A stretch of DNA of 39,876 bases from a virus: positions 1-39,876 of the IMG/VR virus record IMGVR_UViG_3300024505_000641. One strand, written 5' to 3'. The notes under the pieces were generated by a model, which worked only from the letters and a program-made list of their open reading frames with translations, was not told where the DNA came from and ran no database searches. Position 1 is the stretch's first letter; each line of letters opens with the position of its first letter. A program made the position numbers and the translations under genes. Shown in pieces: positions 38,799 to 39,876 of this stretch.

Positions 38799-39406
38799 AA
38801 TTTTAAATAATTTAAAGCTTGTATATGACCAAATTCACCTTTTACAAATGAATTAAATGCTAAACTTATTCTTGCTTTTTTTGTTTTTGTAACATTTACT
38901 CTATGTTGTAAATTTGATGGAAATAATAATAATTCACCAGTTCCTACTTTAAAATCAATTTCATCGGAATTATAATCATTAAATTCTTTTGGGTACATTT
39001 CAATCATTCTATAATTGTGTCTACCAAAACTTATATTATCAAATTCTTTATCAGCACTTATATATAAAACTCCACTTACTAAACTATTTTGATGCGAATG
39101 TGTGTGATGATATTCATTTCCATAAGTCCAATTTAACCAACTTTGAGTAATATAAATTTCTATGTTAGAAGCTGGATTATGTATTTTATCAAAAAATGTT
39201 TGTAATCCATTTTTACAAAATTCATTTATATTTTTTAATTCAGTATTATTTAACACATAGCTATCGTTGCTAGATTTATTTCCAAAATTCCTATGAGCAT
39301 TTCCTTCACATTTATTTATAAAATTTAATTCATCTTTAGTAAATTCTCTACCAAAGTTAAATTTCATAATAGGAGTTGGAAATATATCGTATATTTTATG
39401 TTCCAT
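38795..39406 (-). CDS. 2OG-Fe(II) oxygenase
   Basis: A 203-residue protein resembling the 2OG-Fe(II) oxygenase group common in marine T4-like phages. Diagnostic features are S-W-L-N-W-T-Y-G-N at 89-97, the metal segment H-T-H-S-H-Q-N-S at 101-108, L-V-S-G-V-L-Y-I at 109-116, L-L-L-F-P-S-N-L-Q-H-R-V at 159-170 with the distal H168, and A-R-I-S-L-A-F-N with R179 as 2-oxoglutarate ligand. It hydroxylates an unknown substrate (proline, nucleic acid or metabolite). It overlaps thymidylate synthase by one base. Confidence 0.78.
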   Translation of the reverse strand: MEHKIYDIFPTPIMKFNFGREFTKDELNFINKCEGNAHRNFGNKSSNDSYVLNNTELKNINEFCKNGLQTFFDKIHNPASNIEIYITQSWLNWTYGNEYHHTHSHQNSLVSGVLYISADKEFDNISFGRHNYRMIEMYPKEFNDYNSDEIDFKVGTGELLLFPSNLQHRVNVTKTKKARISLAFNSFVKGEFGHIQALNYLKL

Positions 39407-39876
39407 TAGTTACTTAAAGGTGCTTTAATTGTTGGATGATATTGGTAACCTTCTAATATGAAATCATCAGGTGTAGCACAACATATACCATCTATTTTTA
39501 CTTCAGTTTTTAAAGTTGGTAATTGGTATGGAGCTCGGCTTAGTTGTTCTTTAGCCTGCTCAATATGATTTGAGTATAAATGTACATCTCCTAAATTACC
39601 AATAAGTTCATCAGGTATCATATCACATTCGTTTGCTAATAAGTGAAGTAATAACCCATAAGAAGCAATGTTAAATGGCAATCCTAAGAATGTATCTACA
39701 CTTCTTTGATTCCACATTAAGGAAAGATACTTACCATCTCTTACATAACATTGAAATCCATAATGGCAAGGTGGTAAGACCATTTGGTCTAATTCACCTA
39801 CATTCCAAGCAGATACCATTAATCTTCTACTATCAGGATTTTCTTTTATGTTTCTTACTAAATCATCTATCTGGTC
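39406..39876 (-). CDS. thyA: Thymidylate synthase, C-terminal part (5' end outside window)
   Basis: The frame is open to the window edge, giving the last 156 residues. The fragment starts D-Q-I-D-D-L-V and continues N-P-D-S-R-R-L-M-V-S-A-W-N, then V-L-P-P-C-H-Y-G-F-Q with the catalytic Cys at about fragment position 37. Further landmarks are W-N-Q-R-S-V-D-T-F-L-G-L-P-F-N-I-A-S-Y, then G-D-V-H-L-Y-S-N-H, and the C-terminal I-K-A-P-L. It converts dUMP to dTMP with methylene-tetrahydrofolate, feeding phage DNA synthesis. It is the first gene seen of the transcript that runs to the sigma factor. Confidence 0.95.
   Translation of the reverse strand, partial: DQIDDLVRNIKENPDSRRLMVSAWNVGELDQMVLPPCHYGFQCYVRDGKYLSLMWNQRSVDTFLGLPFNIASYGLLLHLLANECDMIPDELIGNLGDVHLYSNHIEQAKEQLSRAPYQLPTLKTEVKIDGICCATPDDFILEGYQYHPTIKAPLSN

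Noticed and set aside
1-39876. Integrated prophage or genomic island with integrase, transposase or tRNA attachment site
   Set aside because: No integrase, transposase, tRNA or attachment repeat could be recognised; gene order and content fit a lytic T4-like phage.

Overview
The window is a contiguous, densely packed stretch of a large tailed-phage genome of the T4-like (myovirus) kind that infects a member of the Bacteroidota. Every gene I can support lies on the minus strand, gaps are mostly under 60 bases, and many genes overlap as TAATG or ATGA. Phage hallmarks are a gp25-like and a baseplate-J/gp6-like wedge protein, a gp5-like spike protein, a gp55-like late sigma factor and a phage-type thymidylate synthase. 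The Bacteroidota host is inferred from AT-rich DNA, signal peptides ending in YSQ, FGQ, NGQ or EAQ, lipoproteins with C-K-K or C-R-K after the lipobox, a TonB-dependent receptor paired with a beta-helix lipoprotein, and two lipoproteins with a domain resembling the type IX secretion C-terminal domain.

Layout, read in the direction of transcription (high to low coordinates). 39876-35734: thymidylate synthase (5' end outside the window), a 2OG-Fe(II) oxygenase, a cupin, several small phage proteins, the gp55-like sigma factor and a Dps-like helical protein, closed by a strong terminator at 35668-35707. 35575-28527: a secretion and surface operon with a CsgG-like protein, two secreted paralogues with cohesin-like domains (one also carrying a C-type-lectin domain and a dockerin-like loop), two small lipoproteins, and holin-like membrane proteins, closed by a terminator. 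28438-27041: a compact cassette of a zinc ribbon and two DUF2589-type proteins, closed by a near-identical copy of the preceding terminator. 26980-25927: a second CsgG-like protein, a 40-residue basic protein and a small protein with a candidate capsid-targeting leader. 25853-22402: TonB-dependent receptor and beta-helix lipoprotein; the receptor start codon sits inside a roughly 21-bp hairpin. 22346-17836: glycosyltransferase, LpxH-like phosphoesterase and three envelope proteins. 17836-14954: five short overlapping genes sharing the N-terminal pattern M-I-x-L-x-x-(I/L)-(L/I)-x-E, ending with an Ntn-hydrolase. 14908-1: tail genes for spike, Ala/Gly-rich protein, two M15 peptidases, gp25, baseplate J and large distal structural proteins.

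Two themes stand out. First, about 17 kb (18-35.6 kb) encodes proteins predicted for the host envelope or beyond (TonB receptor, outer-membrane barrels, lipoproteins, CsgG-like proteins, lectin-like secreted proteins, LPS-type enzymes), suggesting remodelling of the infected cell surface. Second, six small proteins share a 10-residue leader whose length and (L/I)-x-E ending match the capsid-targeting sequence of T4 internal proteins, suggesting a set of head-packaged, possibly injected proteins. A recurrent intergenic motif reading TATTTATA on the coding strand is a candidate phage promoter. No tRNA, CRISPR array, integrase or transposase was recognised. Functions of the many small phage proteins are unknown.
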